A stretch of DNA of 64,000 nucleotides, taken from positions 114,786 to 178,785 of the forward strand of contig LNEB01000010.1 of assembly GCA_001464795.1 (NCBI GenBank). Reading direction: 5' to 3'. The position numbers were made by a program, and so were the translations under genes. The notes under the pieces are model-generated. The model was not told where the DNA came from. It ran no database searches and saw nothing but the letters and a program-made list of their open reading frames with translations. Positions 54,577 to 62,758 of this stretch are shown here, in pieces. How positions within the stretch are numbered: position 1 is the stretch's first letter; each line of letters begins with the position of its first letter. The stretch is from Bdellovibrionales bacterium Ga0074139. GTDB lineage: Bacteria > Bdellovibrionota > Bdellovibrionia > Bdellovibrionales > Bdellovibrionaceae.

Positions 54577-55599
54577 CTAAAATTGAGGATGCTTTTTTTC
54601 AGATTCAGCTTGCTTATTTATCTCATGAAAGACACTTTTTCCAAAATCAGTAATCGCTATATAGTTATTTCCATCTTCATCATCATAGTATTCCGTGGTT
54701 AGACCAAGTGAAACTAGTTGCCGATTTAGATCGGCTCTAATTGCGTTGGAATTTTGATTTTTCAAATACAATAATTTTGCTATATCTCTAAAATCAAGAA
54801 TTATGTTTTCGATATTCAAGCGCTCTAATGCAATTTCAATTTTCATCAGTGACTCGTCTACAATCTTTTTTTCACTGCTTTCTATAGATTTACTTAAAAG
54901 GTCATTATATTTTTTCTGGATTGATTCAAGCTCTTTAGAAACCGCATTTTTAGCATCTTTTATTTTGTCAATAAGCTCAGTATTATTTTTTAAATTTTTT
55001 GCTAGTGTTACTTGATCAAGCTTTTGTTTTGAAATTTCATCATCTTTTTCTGACAGATTTTTTTCAAATCTAATGATGGTGTTCTGCTGAACTGCTTTTT
55101 GGCTCTCTAGGTCATTATTTTTTTGAATTTCAATGTTCAAGTCGTGTTGCAATTTAGCTATTGTTTTTTCAATTGGCATAAGATTTAGCTCAGCCTGATA
55201 TTTTTGATTTTTTCTAGCTACTACATCGAGTAAAATCTGATCATAATATTTTCGTAAGTATTTTGGCATCACAAATAATATGAAGTATGTTATCGAAGCG
55301 GGTATTAAAAAAGAGGCAATTATTTGGTAAACATTCAAACTAATATCAGCCCAGAATGATAAGTACTTTGGTCCCTCACCTAATTGAAATTCTCCGTAGA
55401 GTTCATTACCTATTAGTGAAATTTTTGTTTCTACTTCTTTTGAGGAAAATAAGTATAAAATGATTTTCCAATTGCAAATTAAAAAGGAGCCTAAGTAAGT
55501 GGAGATAATAGGATCATCCAGTCGAGTTTTAAAAATACCGCCAGCAATGTTGGAGGTCGTAGTTTCTATTTTTCCATTAGATTCTGAACTCAATGTCAT
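54577..55599 (-). CDS. Membrane protein with long coiled coil and C-terminal winged-helix-like domain
   Basis: This 340-residue protein has an N-terminal segment ending in LDDPIISTYLGSFLICNWKI, with a first TM at about residues 33-50 and a second at about 93-112. About 130 residues of coiled coil follow (DDEISKQKLDQVTLAKNLKN region). The C-terminal domain (FRDIAKLLYLKNQNSNAIRA, then YIAITDFGKSVFHEI) looks like a winged helix. It stands alone among mobile genes. A defence or signalling role is possible, but the family is not one I can name. Confidence 0.55.
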   Translation of the reverse strand: MTLSSESNGKIETTTSNIAGGIFKTRLDDPIISTYLGSFLICNWKIILYLFSSKEVETKISLIGNELYGEFQLGEGPKYLSFWADISLNVYQIIASFLIPASITYFILFVMPKYLRKYYDQILLDVVARKNQKYQAELNLMPIEKTIAKLQHDLNIEIQKNNDLESQKAVQQNTIIRFEKNLSEKDDEISKQKLDQVTLAKNLKNNTELIDKIKDAKNAVSKELESIQKKYNDLLSKSIESSEKKIVDESLMKIEIALERLNIENIILDFRDIAKLLYLKNQNSNAIRADLNRQLVSLGLTTEYYDDEDGNNYIAITDFGKSVFHEINKQAESEKKHPQF

Positions 55600-55997
55600 G
55601 CGCGATTGTAAATTATTGGGTCAGTTAGGGCAATTATATTTTGTTTATTAAGTCATTAAATAACAAAGGACAACGAATGCAATTGATTGTGTTACCAGGG
55701 TGTTACTATTCTGTTACCAAACTTCGGAAATGCTTCGAAATATCGTGAAATACTGATCCACTCGATTTTCTAAATGAAATTAAGCCGCTACCGCGACTTT
55801 ACTAAGTTTTTTTGGGTCTAAATTTTAAGAAGGAAAATTGGATGGGGTTCTTCCGTCCGTTTAAGTGCTTGAAATCATTGGGTTAGCAAAATCCAGGTTA
55901 CCGGAAGTTACCACGCTGAAATGCTTGGAAATACAGCGAAATGGCCTCGGCTGGTCTTGAATAGTATTAGCACATATGCTAACATGGTCTCAGGTTT
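55600..55997. other. 398-base gap with degenerate repeats and a palindrome
   Basis: No convincing gene is present. A block starting GTTACC and running through GAAATGCTT-n-GAAATA-n5-GAAAT occurs twice in imperfect form (about 55713-55753 and 55907-55943). Further GTTACC copies lie nearby (55691, 55898). The right end holds the TTAGCA/TGCTAA palindrome of the toxin-antitoxin promoter. The repeats look like a decayed integration site or element end. Confidence 0.4.
55967..55982. promoter_or_regulatory. Palindrome TTAGCA-CATA-TGCTAA, likely toxin-antitoxin operator
   Basis: Perfect 6-base arms around CATA lie 16 bases before the toxin gene start, where the promoter should be. HigA-type antitoxins autorepress through such sites. 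Confidence 0.55.
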
Positions 55998-56369
55998 ATG
56001 AAGAAAACTAAGCAGGTTTACCAAGGCGACATCTTTAGCATCGAGTTTTTCGTCGCGAGCGATGGTTCGACGCCTGCGGAAGAATGGCTCGATTCTCAAC
56101 CAATGAAGATGCAGCAGAAGCTTGCGGCACTTTTCAAAATGTTGGGTGATGTCGGCAAAATATATAACGAGCAGAAGTTCAAGCATTTGACTGGAACAGA
56201 TCAGCTCTTTGAATTCAAAGCGGACCAGGGCCGTGTGCTCTGTTTCTTCTTCGTCGGCAAACGCGTGATTCTGACCCACGGATTTTTAAAGAAGAGCGAC
56301 AAAACACCGAAGGGTGAAATCGAACGAGCTGAAAAAATGAAAACCGAATTTGTGTCGAGGAGTAAGTAA
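55998..56369 (+). CDS. HigB/Gp49-like (RelE superfamily) toxin
   Basis: This 123-residue protein matches the phage-derived Gp49-like/HigB family: AEEWLDSQPMKMQQKLAALF, NEQKFKHLTGTDQLFEFK, the GRVLCFFFVGKRVILTHGF strand pair and a KKSDKTPKGEIERAEK tail. These toxins cleave mRNA at the ribosome. It overlaps the antitoxin gene by one base, in toxin-first order as in HigBA. Its base use is more GC-rich than that of its neighbours, suggesting import. Confidence 0.85.
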   Translation: MKKTKQVYQGDIFSIEFFVASDGSTPAEEWLDSQPMKMQQKLAALFKMLGDVGKIYNEQKFKHLTGTDQLFEFKADQGRVLCFFFVGKRVILTHGFLKKSDKTPKGEIERAEKMKTEFVSRSK

Positions 56370-56680
56370 TGAAGAAACAATCGAAAACTAAAAGCTGGCT
56401 TGATGAGAAACTCAAAGATCCAAAGTTTAAAAAAGGATTCGAAAAAGAATTCGAGAAGCTTTCGATCGGCGAACAGCTTGTTCGACTTCGTCTAAAAGCG
56501 GAGATGACTCAGGCCCAAGTTGCAAAACGCATCGGAACCACGGCATCAGCAATCAGTCGTTATGAAAATGCTGAGTACGATCGTTATGAAATTCAAACTT
56601 TGCGGAAGATCGTTGAGGCTTGTGGTGGTCACTTGAGGCTTGTGATGGAAGGCCCGGACGACAAAGGCCGAGTTGCTTGA
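56369..56680 (+). CDS. HigA-like HTH antitoxin
   Basis: This 103-residue protein has an N-terminal charged region (DEKLKDPKFKKGFEKEFEKL) and an Xre HTH (MTQAQVAKRIGTTASAISRY then ENAEYDRYEIQTLRKIVEAC). This is the usual antitoxin partner of Gp49-like toxins. It should bind the toxin and the palindrome upstream of the pair. It overlaps the toxin stop by one base. Confidence 0.87.
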   Translation: MKKQSKTKSWLDEKLKDPKFKKGFEKEFEKLSIGEQLVRLRLKAEMTQAQVAKRIGTTASAISRYENAEYDRYEIQTLRKIVEACGGHLRLVMEGPDDKGRVA

Positions 56681-56751
56681 TTGCGAGTATGTCGAGTCCA
56701 CTTCCGCTGCGTGATTGCTGGCGAAAGTGAGCAATGCGAGCATTCGCGCAA

Positions 56752-57705
56752 TTAAACGACTCGCGATTCTAAGGAGTTTTTCATTTTTGTCAGTTGTGGC
56801 TTTAGAAATTTATTCTGAGGCTGAGATGCTGTGAACTCATTAATGGACCAGCAAGCTAATTTTACGATGTACGCGCAGCAGCCCAGAAATGTTTGTGCTC
56901 GAGAATTTGTTCGCCTTGAGTAGCGCGGCGCTGAGGCCGCATTCGTCTCTAGATTTAGTATTCTTAAATACACTTGCCAGTCTCTATTTGCTTCGCGCGA
57001 CTGGGGATACCAAATTCCATGCAACATTTTGTAGTTCAATTCGTTCCTAAAATCGGAAAGTAGGAACGGTGAATTTTGTCCGCCGTGATCTAAGATCAAA
57101 TTTGTCAACTCGCCGACAAGTTCGTGGGCGCCATCGATACCAGAGTCTTGCTTCAAAATTTTGTGACTGATCGATTCGAGAAAGGCGCTGAAGTTGAGCC
57201 AAGATGACCGATGGCTTTTTGATTGATCAAAGTTTGATCCCGTTAGGTGAAATCTGTCGTCGTGGAATTCGCAAATAAAAGTGTCAAATTGAATCTCGAG
57301 ACGTTTACCGTGGTAAGTCTCGAAAAGATCGATAAATCTCGGCAAGTTTCTTTGACGCGTCGGCCATCGCCCGTAGAGCCGCATCAATATCTGTGCTGAA
57401 TAAAATGCCGCGTAATAAAATTTTACGAATTGCCAGGCTAATGATTTGTGGGAAGTCGAATTTTTAATGTCAATGATCGTCTCGTTCAAGGCGAGTGCCC
57501 AAATCGAAGACTCATTTGCCAAGCCAGCTAACGCTTGGTAAATGTTGCCATTCATTTCAAAAACTAATTTCGTTCCGTCACTTCGGTCGTCGGGTAAAAA
57601 CTCGCTATTGATTAAATTTTCGAAGAATGTCCCGGACGGTCTGGCGACAAACCGGAATAGTGGGTGAAAGAATTGTTTGCGATACAATCGTTCAATGTCG
57701 TTCAC
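56752..57705 (-). CDS. Partner of the DGQHR protein, HEPN-like helices, unknown
   Basis: This 317-residue protein starts at GTG, two bases after the DGQHR gene stop. It is largely helical. WQFVKFYYAAFYSAQILMRL and FRNELNYKMLHGIWYP resemble helices of HEPN-type proteins, but the R-x4-6-H catalytic spacing is not met. The C-terminal FLGCCAYIVKLACWSINEFT is hydrophobic. Two-gene coupling with a DGQHR protein suggests an accessory or defence-related unit; the function is unknown. Confidence 0.5.
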   Translation of the reverse strand: MNDIERLYRKQFFHPLFRFVARPSGTFFENLINSEFLPDDRSDGTKLVFEMNGNIYQALAGLANESSIWALALNETIIDIKNSTSHKSLAWQFVKFYYAAFYSAQILMRLYGRWPTRQRNLPRFIDLFETYHGKRLEIQFDTFICEFHDDRFHLTGSNFDQSKSHRSSWLNFSAFLESISHKILKQDSGIDGAHELVGELTNLILDHGGQNSPFLLSDFRNELNYKMLHGIWYPQSREANRDWQVYLRILNLETNAASAPRYSRRTNSRAQTFLGCCAYIVKLACWSINEFTASQPQNKFLKPQLTKMKNSLESRVV

Positions 57706-57707
57706 TT

Positions 57708-58505
57708 CTAAAAATCGATTTCAACATTGTTCTTAAGTGCTGAAGTCATCTTTTGGTAGAACTCGCGTTTGCTGTTTCCAGGCTTTTTAAAGCTTGCCGA
57801 GGTGATACTCGAAAAGATGGGTTCTAGAATGGCAGAAAAGCTTTTGCTTGATAAGTCGTCCGTGTATCGATCCTTAGTCTTTTGGAAAACTTCAGGAAAT
57901 AACATTAAGCAACTACCTAGAATCGTTGAATTGGAGAGACCGTTTTGAACTCCTAGAGACAAAAGTTGTTCGTCGAATGCCGTTAGATACGCATTCAGCA
58001 CTGAGAATACCTTCGAAAGCTCAAGATGATTTATTTTTGGATAAATCGCGGAGAAACTAGATTTAAATGTGACACGAGAGATTTTGCCAGGAACCTTTTT
58101 TGAGGCGGATGTGATCTCCCGAAGACAGCTTTCCTTTGAGGTTTCGAACAGATCAAAGAGGTCATTTAGGTACTTCTCCTGATCAGACTCGGCGTTAGCC
58201 AATTTTTTTATGTCCAGAAGCAATTCGTTCGGTACGGGCTTCTGTTTCGTATTCAAATCAATAAAAATGGTGACTTCTTCTTCTCGGCTCAGGCCCTCAT
58301 AAATAATCACAGGCACTCGTAATTTTGTCGTAGCCAACGAGAATCCATACACTCGGTGCTGGCCGTCCAAGATTAAGAATGAGTGTTTATGTTGATTGAA
58401 CTTTATGGTCTTATTTTTTGAATCGTATTCGAAGTTCTGACCTAGCCGGGCAAACTTGGTCCAGTTGTTGTGATACAATCTGGGCCTGAAACGGAGAAGG
58501 TCCAT
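57708..58505 (-). CDS. DGQHR-domain (DndB-like) protein, apparently 5'-truncated
   Basis: The frame carries FLILDGQHRVYGFSLA and FIDLNTKQKPVP, the DGQHR and FxxxNxxQKPV motifs of the DndB/DGQHR family. Only about 40 residues precede DGQHR, where full-length members usually have about 100 or more. The only nearby start, ATG 58505, lacks a ribosome-binding site. It shares the bases CATG with the start of the divergent regulator gene. I read it as the 3' part of a gene cut by recombination near 58.5 kb. No dnd modification genes are present. Confidence 0.6.
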   Translation of the reverse strand: MDLLRFRPRLYHNNWTKFARLGQNFEYDSKNKTIKFNQHKHSFLILDGQHRVYGFSLATTKLRVPVIIYEGLSREEEVTIFIDLNTKQKPVPNELLLDIKKLANAESDQEKYLNDLFDLFETSKESCLREITSASKKVPGKISRVTFKSSFSAIYPKINHLELSKVFSVLNAYLTAFDEQLLSLGVQNGLSNSTILGSCLMLFPEVFQKTKDRYTDDLSSKSFSAILEPIFSSITSASFKKPGNSKREFYQKMTSALKNNVEIDF

Positions 58506-59859
58506 GCAACATAGATTGTTGATGGTCGACGATGATCTTAAAAACATAAAAGCTGTAAAGGGCTATCTTGAACGATGCGGTTTTTCCTTATCTGTTTGCC
58601 AACGAGTTTCCGAAGCGATTGATTTTCTTAGTAAAGACGAGTTTGCATTAGTGCTGCTAGATTACCATATGCCAGAGACAATGGGCGACGTTGCTGCATC
58701 AATGATTCGCGATAAATTTCCCAATCAACAAGTGGCAATATTTTCCTGTGATTTAACTCGAGATGCTGTTAAGCAAAGCCTGCGTGCTGGCGCTGTAGAT
58801 TTCATCGAAAAAAGTTCTTCTCCTGAGGAAATTCTAAAGCGAGTTCAGCTATACTGCGAGCGATACGACACCTTGCTAAAGACCATTAGAAAATCTAGCA
58901 ATAGGTCAAAAAATGAAAATCAAAAATTGATCGAAAGTATTGGTCTTATCGGGCAATCCAGCCTAATGGCTGATCTGGCTTTAAAGGTACTCAAGCTGGC
59001 TGCTGTATCTGATGTGTCAGTTTTAATTCGTGGAGAGTCTGGAACTGGCAAGGAGCGAATTGCTCGAGCACTTCATGAGTTGTCACCTCGGCGAATGAAG
59101 CCCTTTATTGCAATTAATTGTGCAGCTATTCCCAAAGAACTCTTAGAATCCGAATTGTTTGGACACAAAAAAGGATCGTTCACTGGTGCGATAAATGACC
59201 GAGAGGGAAAGTTTTCAGCCGCAAATGGCGGTACTATATTTCTTGATGAAATTGGTGATATGCCAATCGAACTTCAGTCAAAACTGCTACGTGTACTGCA
59301 AGAGCGAGTTGTCGAGCCAGTAGGTTCAACGATCTCAAAAAAAATAGAAGTCAGAGTTCTTTCGGCTACGCACAAGAATCTGCAAACGCTGGTTGCAAGT
59401 GGAAGCTTCCGAACTGATTTAATGTTCAGATTAAATGCCGTTGAAGTTTCGATACCAGCGCTTCGTGAAAGGCTTGATGATATCGAGCCACTGGTTGAGC
59501 ACTTTACCGAGGTCTTCAATAAAAAATATGGCAAGAGTAAATACTTTCAGCGCAGGACTTTGGAGATTTTAAGAAAGTACACCTGGCCTGGAAACGTCCG
59601 TGAGTTGGACAATGTTATCGAGAAACACCTAGTTGAGTGTGATGATGTTGTTACGCCTGAAGATATCGATTTGTCTTTGTATCAGTCCCGCGAGGTTGTT
59701 CCTTCGGAGACTAAGCTTTCAGAGTTTGAAGATCTTCAGCAGAAAGACAAAATTGAATTCATTCAAAAAACTATTCAACAAGTTGGAACAAAAGCTGAAG
59801 CTGCACGCCGTTTAGGTATCAAGCCTACGCACCTTCAGTATTTATTAAATGCCAAATAG
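58504..59859 (+). CDS. Sigma-54-dependent response regulator (NtrC family)
   Basis: This 451-residue protein has a receiver domain (MVDDD, phospho-Asp in [11 protein letters not shown], conserved Lys in FIEKSS), an AAA+ domain ([20 protein letters not shown] in place of [28 protein letters not shown]) and a Fis-type HTH ([18 protein letters not shown]). GGAG precedes the ATG. No histidine kinase is nearby, so it is an orphan. Its location at the edge of module 2 suggests metal-gene control, but I found no clear sigma-54 promoter there. Confidence 0.9.
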   Translation: MQHRLLMVDDDLKNIKAVKGYLERCGFSLSVCQRVSEAIDFLSKDEFALVLLDYHMPETMGDVAASMIRDKFPNQQVAIFSCDLTRDAVKQSLRAGAVDFIEKSSSPEEILKRVQLYCERYDTLLKTIRKSSNRSKNENQKLIESIGLIGQSSLMADLALKVLKLAAVSDVSVLIRGESGTGKERIARALHELSPRRMKPFIAINCAAIPKELLESELFGHKKGSFTGAINDREGKFSAANGGTIFLDEIGDMPIELQSKLLRVLQERVVEPVGSTISKKIEVRVLSATHKNLQTLVASGSFRTDLMFRLNAVEVSIPALRERLDDIEPLVEHFTEVFNKKYGKSKYFQRRTLEILRKYTWPGNVRELDNVIEKHLVECDDVVTPEDIDLSLYQSREVVPSETKLSEFEDLQQKDKIEFIQKTIQQVGTKAEAARRLGIKPTHLQYLLNAK

Positions 59860-59898
59860 ATATTTACACTTAACGAGCAAATTCTTTTGTAATGGTTT

Positions 59899-60153
59899 TT
59901 AAGACTTTTTGTTTGAATCGCATGAGTTGCTACCACAGCAATTGCCACCTTCACAACACGTCGATCCGTCTTTGCCACATGATTTTTCTTTGCTTGCACA
60001 ACAGTCTTTTTTGCAACAATTTTCTGTTTCTGTGCAGCAGGACTTCGCTACTTGATTGGCAGGTTCCCTGGCAGAAATTTCTCGGTGATCGCGAGCAAAA
60101 CTACTGAGTGGAAGCACTACAGATAAAGATAGGGCCATTAAAATTTTGTTCAT
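59899..60153 (-). CDS. Secreted 12-Cys metallothionein-like protein
   Basis: ATG 60153 starts a signal peptide (MNKILMALSLSVVLPLSSFA), giving 84 residues; the open frame extends 84 bases further up without signal-like sequence. The mature chain has 12 Cys in about 45 residues, mostly as CC pairs (KSCC, NCC, DCC, TCC, NCC), with Lys, Ser and Asn between them and almost no hydrophobic residues. That composition fits multi-metal thiolate binding in the periplasm. It is not a classic SmtA or MT family. Confidence 0.7.
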   Translation of the reverse strand: MNKILMALSLSVVLPLSSFARDHREISAREPANQVAKSCCTETENCCKKDCCASKEKSCGKDGSTCCEGGNCCGSNSCDSNKKS

Positions 60154-60333
60154 TTGTTTTGTGTGGCCATCTTTTGGTTGCTGAGACAGCCGCTCCTTCT
60201 TATGAGTTATACGACTCTCAAATGAGACTTGTGACAAAGCAGGCTAACGCTTGGAAATCACGACTCTTTTTGACTTAGCTAATTCTCAATGTCACAATAT
60301 AAGATCAAATGTCGTATTAGATACTAGGAGCTT

Positions 60334-60897
60334 ATGGCTGCGAACAGATTAACAGATAAGTCTGATGAAGATTTGATGGAGCTTTACAAATTGGGTGATT
60401 CAGTTGCTTTTGACATTTTGTTTCAACGGAATTCTGGTGCTGTACTTGGATATCTTCGACGAAGAATTTCAAAAGATAAAGACGCACAAGATCTTCTACA
60501 AGATGTTTTTTTGAAACTACATCGTTCAAAACATCAATATGACAGGACTTTGCCCTTTTCGCCGTGGTTGTTTTCTATAACTAGGTCTGTATGGTTAGAT
60601 TGCATAAAAAAGAAGAATTTAGAGTACGCAACGGATTCTGAAGTTGTCGAAAATCGAATTAACTTAAATGCAAAAAATGAATCCGGATACAATATCGAAT
60701 CTCCTGGAGTTGACTTGAAGGTCTTAAATCAACTCCCTGATCCGCAAAGAGCTGCCGTAAGTTTGCGAGTTATCGATGATGCAACGTTTGATCAAATAGC
60801 ACTTAAACTTTCGACATCTCCTGAAAATGCACGCCAACTTGTAAGCCGCGGCCTAAAAAAGCTGCGTGACTTGTTGAGCGTAAAAGAAAGGGAATAG
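60334..60897 (+). CDS. ECF-type RNA polymerase sigma factor
   Basis: This 187-residue protein has region 2 (FDILFQRNSGAVLGYLRRRI, DAQDLLQDVFLKLHRSK, PWLFSITRSVWLDCIKKK) and region 4 (LNQLPDPQRAAVSLRVIDDA, TFDQIALKLSTSPENARQLV). GGAG lies at the start. It is followed after four bases by a membrane protein likely to be its anti-sigma factor. The promoter motif it recognises cannot be told from the sequence. Confidence 0.9.
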   Translation: MAANRLTDKSDEDLMELYKLGDSVAFDILFQRNSGAVLGYLRRRISKDKDAQDLLQDVFLKLHRSKHQYDRTLPFSPWLFSITRSVWLDCIKKKNLEYATDSEVVENRINLNAKNESGYNIESPGVDLKVLNQLPDPQRAAVSLRVIDDATFDQIALKLSTSPENARQLVSRGLKKLRDLLSVKERE

Positions 60898-60901
60898 TAT
60901 T

Positions 60902-61432
60902 ATGAAGTCAGATAAAGATAGTTGGCTGAAAGAATACACCGAGTTTGTTCAGTTGGACAGCTCAGGTATTCCAAACGAAATATTTAATAAAATTAAGAAC
61001 AGATTATTTCCAAACCCTTGGAAGGTTTTTGGAAAGATTCTGGCAATTCATAGTGTTGTCGGTTTTTTATCTTTGGCGATTTGTAGTCAATTTGGTTTGA
61101 ACCCATTTGGGACCAATCGTTCTTTGATGGATTGGTTTATGCAGGTTGGTGGTCATAATTTCTGTATGATTGCCTGTGGAATCTTTTTTATGACCACTAC
61201 TTATCTGTTAGCAAATGTGGTTATGAATTTAGAAGAGCTTGAAACAGTTAGGAAATATCAGTGGCTGCAATCTGGGGTTCTAGGATTGATTTCGATAGCT
61301 GCATTCTATTTTTTTGGTGCAGAATTAGTAGCAACCTTTGTAGGTCTTTGGATTTTAGGAGCGTTCATTGGCTCTGTAGTTGTTGTTGAAGGCAGCTACT
61401 ACTTTCGTAGGCAGTGGGGATTGAAAACTTGA
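60902..61432 (+). CDS. Four-TM membrane protein, probable anti-sigma partner
   Basis: This 176-residue protein has a soluble N-terminal segment of about 38 residues (WLKEYTEFVQLDSSGIPNEI), suited to binding a sigma factor. Four TM helices follow (from about residues 43, 80, 120 and 142). Cys and His in the membrane part (AICSQFG, GGHNFCMIACG) could be metal or thiol sensors. The tight coupling to the sigma gene supports an anti-sigma role; no zinc-finger anti-sigma motif is present. Confidence 0.6.
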   Translation: MKSDKDSWLKEYTEFVQLDSSGIPNEIFNKIKNRLFPNPWKVFGKILAIHSVVGFLSLAICSQFGLNPFGTNRSLMDWFMQVGGHNFCMIACGIFFMTTTYLLANVVMNLEELETVRKYQWLQSGVLGLISIAAFYFFGAELVATFVGLWILGAFIGSVVVVEGSYYFRRQWGLKT

Positions 61433-61452
61433 AGATTTTTAATTAAATCATT

Positions 61453-61788
61453 TCAATAAACTAATTTCATTATTTCTTGAATTTTTTCTTCAGACTTAAA
61501 GGCATCATCTCCGCTGAAGGCAGATTTAACACAACCTCTTAGATGAGATTTAAGTACCTCAGCTTCAACAGCTTTCAGTGCGGCAGACGCGGCTTTAAGC
61601 TGGGCAATGATGTCTGTGCAATATCGCTTATCAAGAATCATCCGCTCAATTCCTTCGAGCTGTCCTTTAACTCTATTTAGTCTTTTAATGTGAATTGAGT
61701 GATCAGGATGGTCGTGTGATTCATGTTCATGGCGGGTTGCACCCGAGTGTTTTTTGTTTCTTCCATGAGTTTTTTGTTTTTCTAGCAT
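61453..61788 (-). CDS. csoR: CsoR-family copper-sensing repressor (copy 2)
   Basis: This 111-residue close paralogue of copy 1 shares most of its sequence from HDHPDHSIH to the C terminus, including DKRYCTDII, KSHLRGCVKSAF and EEKIQEIMKLVY. Ligands C, H and C are intact. The N terminus has extra His (RHEHESHDHPDHSIH). An almost identical operator lies in the divergent promoter (61840-61859). It is convergent with the anti-sigma gene. Confidence 0.9.
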   Translation of the reverse strand: MLEKQKTHGRNKKHSGATRHEHESHDHPDHSIHIKRLNRVKGQLEGIERMILDKRYCTDIIAQLKAASAALKAVEAEVLKSHLRGCVKSAFSGDDAFKSEEKIQEIMKLVY

Positions 61789-61833
61789 GTCTTGTCAGCC
61801 TTCCTCGTTGAAAACTTAAGTCAAAAGCGGTGA

Positions 61834-61861
61834 TTGACATATACCCTACTGGGGGTATAGC
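61834..61861 (+). promoter_or_regulatory. Promoter with CsoR operator between -35 and -10 (module 2)
   Basis: TTGACA (61834-61839) and TATAGC (61856-61861) are 16 bases apart. The spacer holds TATACCCTACTGGGGGTATA (61840-61859), which differs from the module 1 operator only at the centre (CTGG for CAGG, two of 20 bases). Confidence 0.87.
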
Positions 61862-61892
61862 TTAGTGTCAAATGAATTTTCATGGAGGAGAT

Positions 61893-62654
61893 ATGATAAA
61901 GGCAATGGTTTCATTGGGGGCTTTAGTTTTCGGCGTTTGGAGTCAGTCTGCGTTTGGTCACGGGGAGGCAGAAACTAGAATTGTCCTCGAGCCAGAATTG
62001 ACTTCATTTTCTGCTGGAATGAGTACCTATAAGTTTAAACTTATTGATACAGAAACAAACAAGCTTGTTAGCGACTCTGATTTATCAATAGCTCATGAAA
62101 AAAAACTTCATCTTGTTATCTATGACTCTTCTTTGAATGAGTTCCAACATATTCATCCTGAGTTCAATGGGAATTCGTGGAGCGTTTCAGCACAGTTTTT
62201 AGTGAATGGCGAATACTGGGTTTGGGCTCAGGGAGAGCTGGCTGCTGACGGTACAGAGTTTTCGACTTCGTCAAAGCTTAGTGTGAGTGGTGGAGTTATA
62301 GCCTGGCCGACGCCGCCCGCTTTGTCAGATATGCGAAGTGGTCAGTCTGGAGTTTCAAAAATAAACTTAAGCTCAAACAAAGTGACCGCTGGAAAAATGG
62401 CGATGCTTGATTTAATTATGACCAGAACCGATGGATCGAATCCTCAATTAAGTCCATATATGGGGGCGTTTGCGCATGTAATCGCAACTCCTGACGATGG
62501 TGACTCGCTGATTCATGTTCATCCTGTAAGCACGGGCCAGAGCAAAGGTATGCTTCACGCCACTTTCCCATCGGCTGGTTTATATAGATTGTGGATTCAG
62601 TTTATTGATGACGGAAATCTCAAAGTGATACCTGTTTCAATAAAGGTTTTTTGA
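61893..62654 (+). CDS. Secreted His/Met-rich copper-module protein (paralogue 2)
   Basis: ATG 61893 with GGAGGA upstream gives 253 residues with a signal peptide (cut near SAFGHGE). It is collinear with the module 1 paralogue: AHEKKLHLVIYDSSLNEFQH followed by [22 protein letters not shown], and MGAFAHVIATPDDGDSLIHV followed by HP. Ligand residues are conserved between the two copies. It is controlled by the second CsoR operator. Copper handling in the periplasm is inferred. Confidence 0.75.
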   Translation: MIKAMVSLGALVFGVWSQSAFGHGEAETRIVLEPELTSFSAGMSTYKFKLIDTETNKLVSDSDLSIAHEKKLHLVIYDSSLNEFQHIHPEFNGNSWSVSAQFLVNGEYWVWAQGELAADGTEFSTSSKLSVSGGVIAWPTPPALSDMRSGQSGVSKINLSSNKVTAGKMAMLDLIMTRTDGSNPQLSPYMGAFAHVIATPDDGDSLIHVHPVSTGQSKGMLHATFPSAGLYRLWIQFIDDGNLKVIPVSIKVF

Positions 62655-62688
62655 TTCTGTTTTGTCACAAAATGGTTGGCTAAGTCGT

Positions 62689-62720
62689 AATACTGTGTGG
62701 AAGGACATCCGCACAGTATT
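62689..62720 (+). terminator. Strong hairpin between the Cu-protein gene and the efflux genes
   Basis: Thirteen-base arms AATACTGTGTGGA and TCCGCACAGTATT pair with one G-T, around a 6-base AGGACA loop, followed by T-rich sequence. It is likely a terminator or attenuator, or stabilises the upstream mRNA. Confidence 0.65.
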
Positions 62721-62758
62721 TTAGTTTAAGTTTAATAGAGATAAAAAATGAAAAGGAA

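Noticed and set aside
55908..56279. Minus-strand frame of 123 codons over the toxin gene
   Set aside because: The plus-strand frame matches a known toxin family and is coupled to its antitoxin; the antisense frame has no family match.
56752..58505. Possible dnd phosphorothioate defence system
   Set aside because: Only a DGQHR-type protein is present and it is truncated; no cysteine desulfurase, dndC, dndD or dndE gene is near.
59892..60107. Plus-strand Cys-rich frame opposite the metallothionein-like gene
   Set aside because: Only the minus-strand frame has a clean signal peptide; this one is a shadow.
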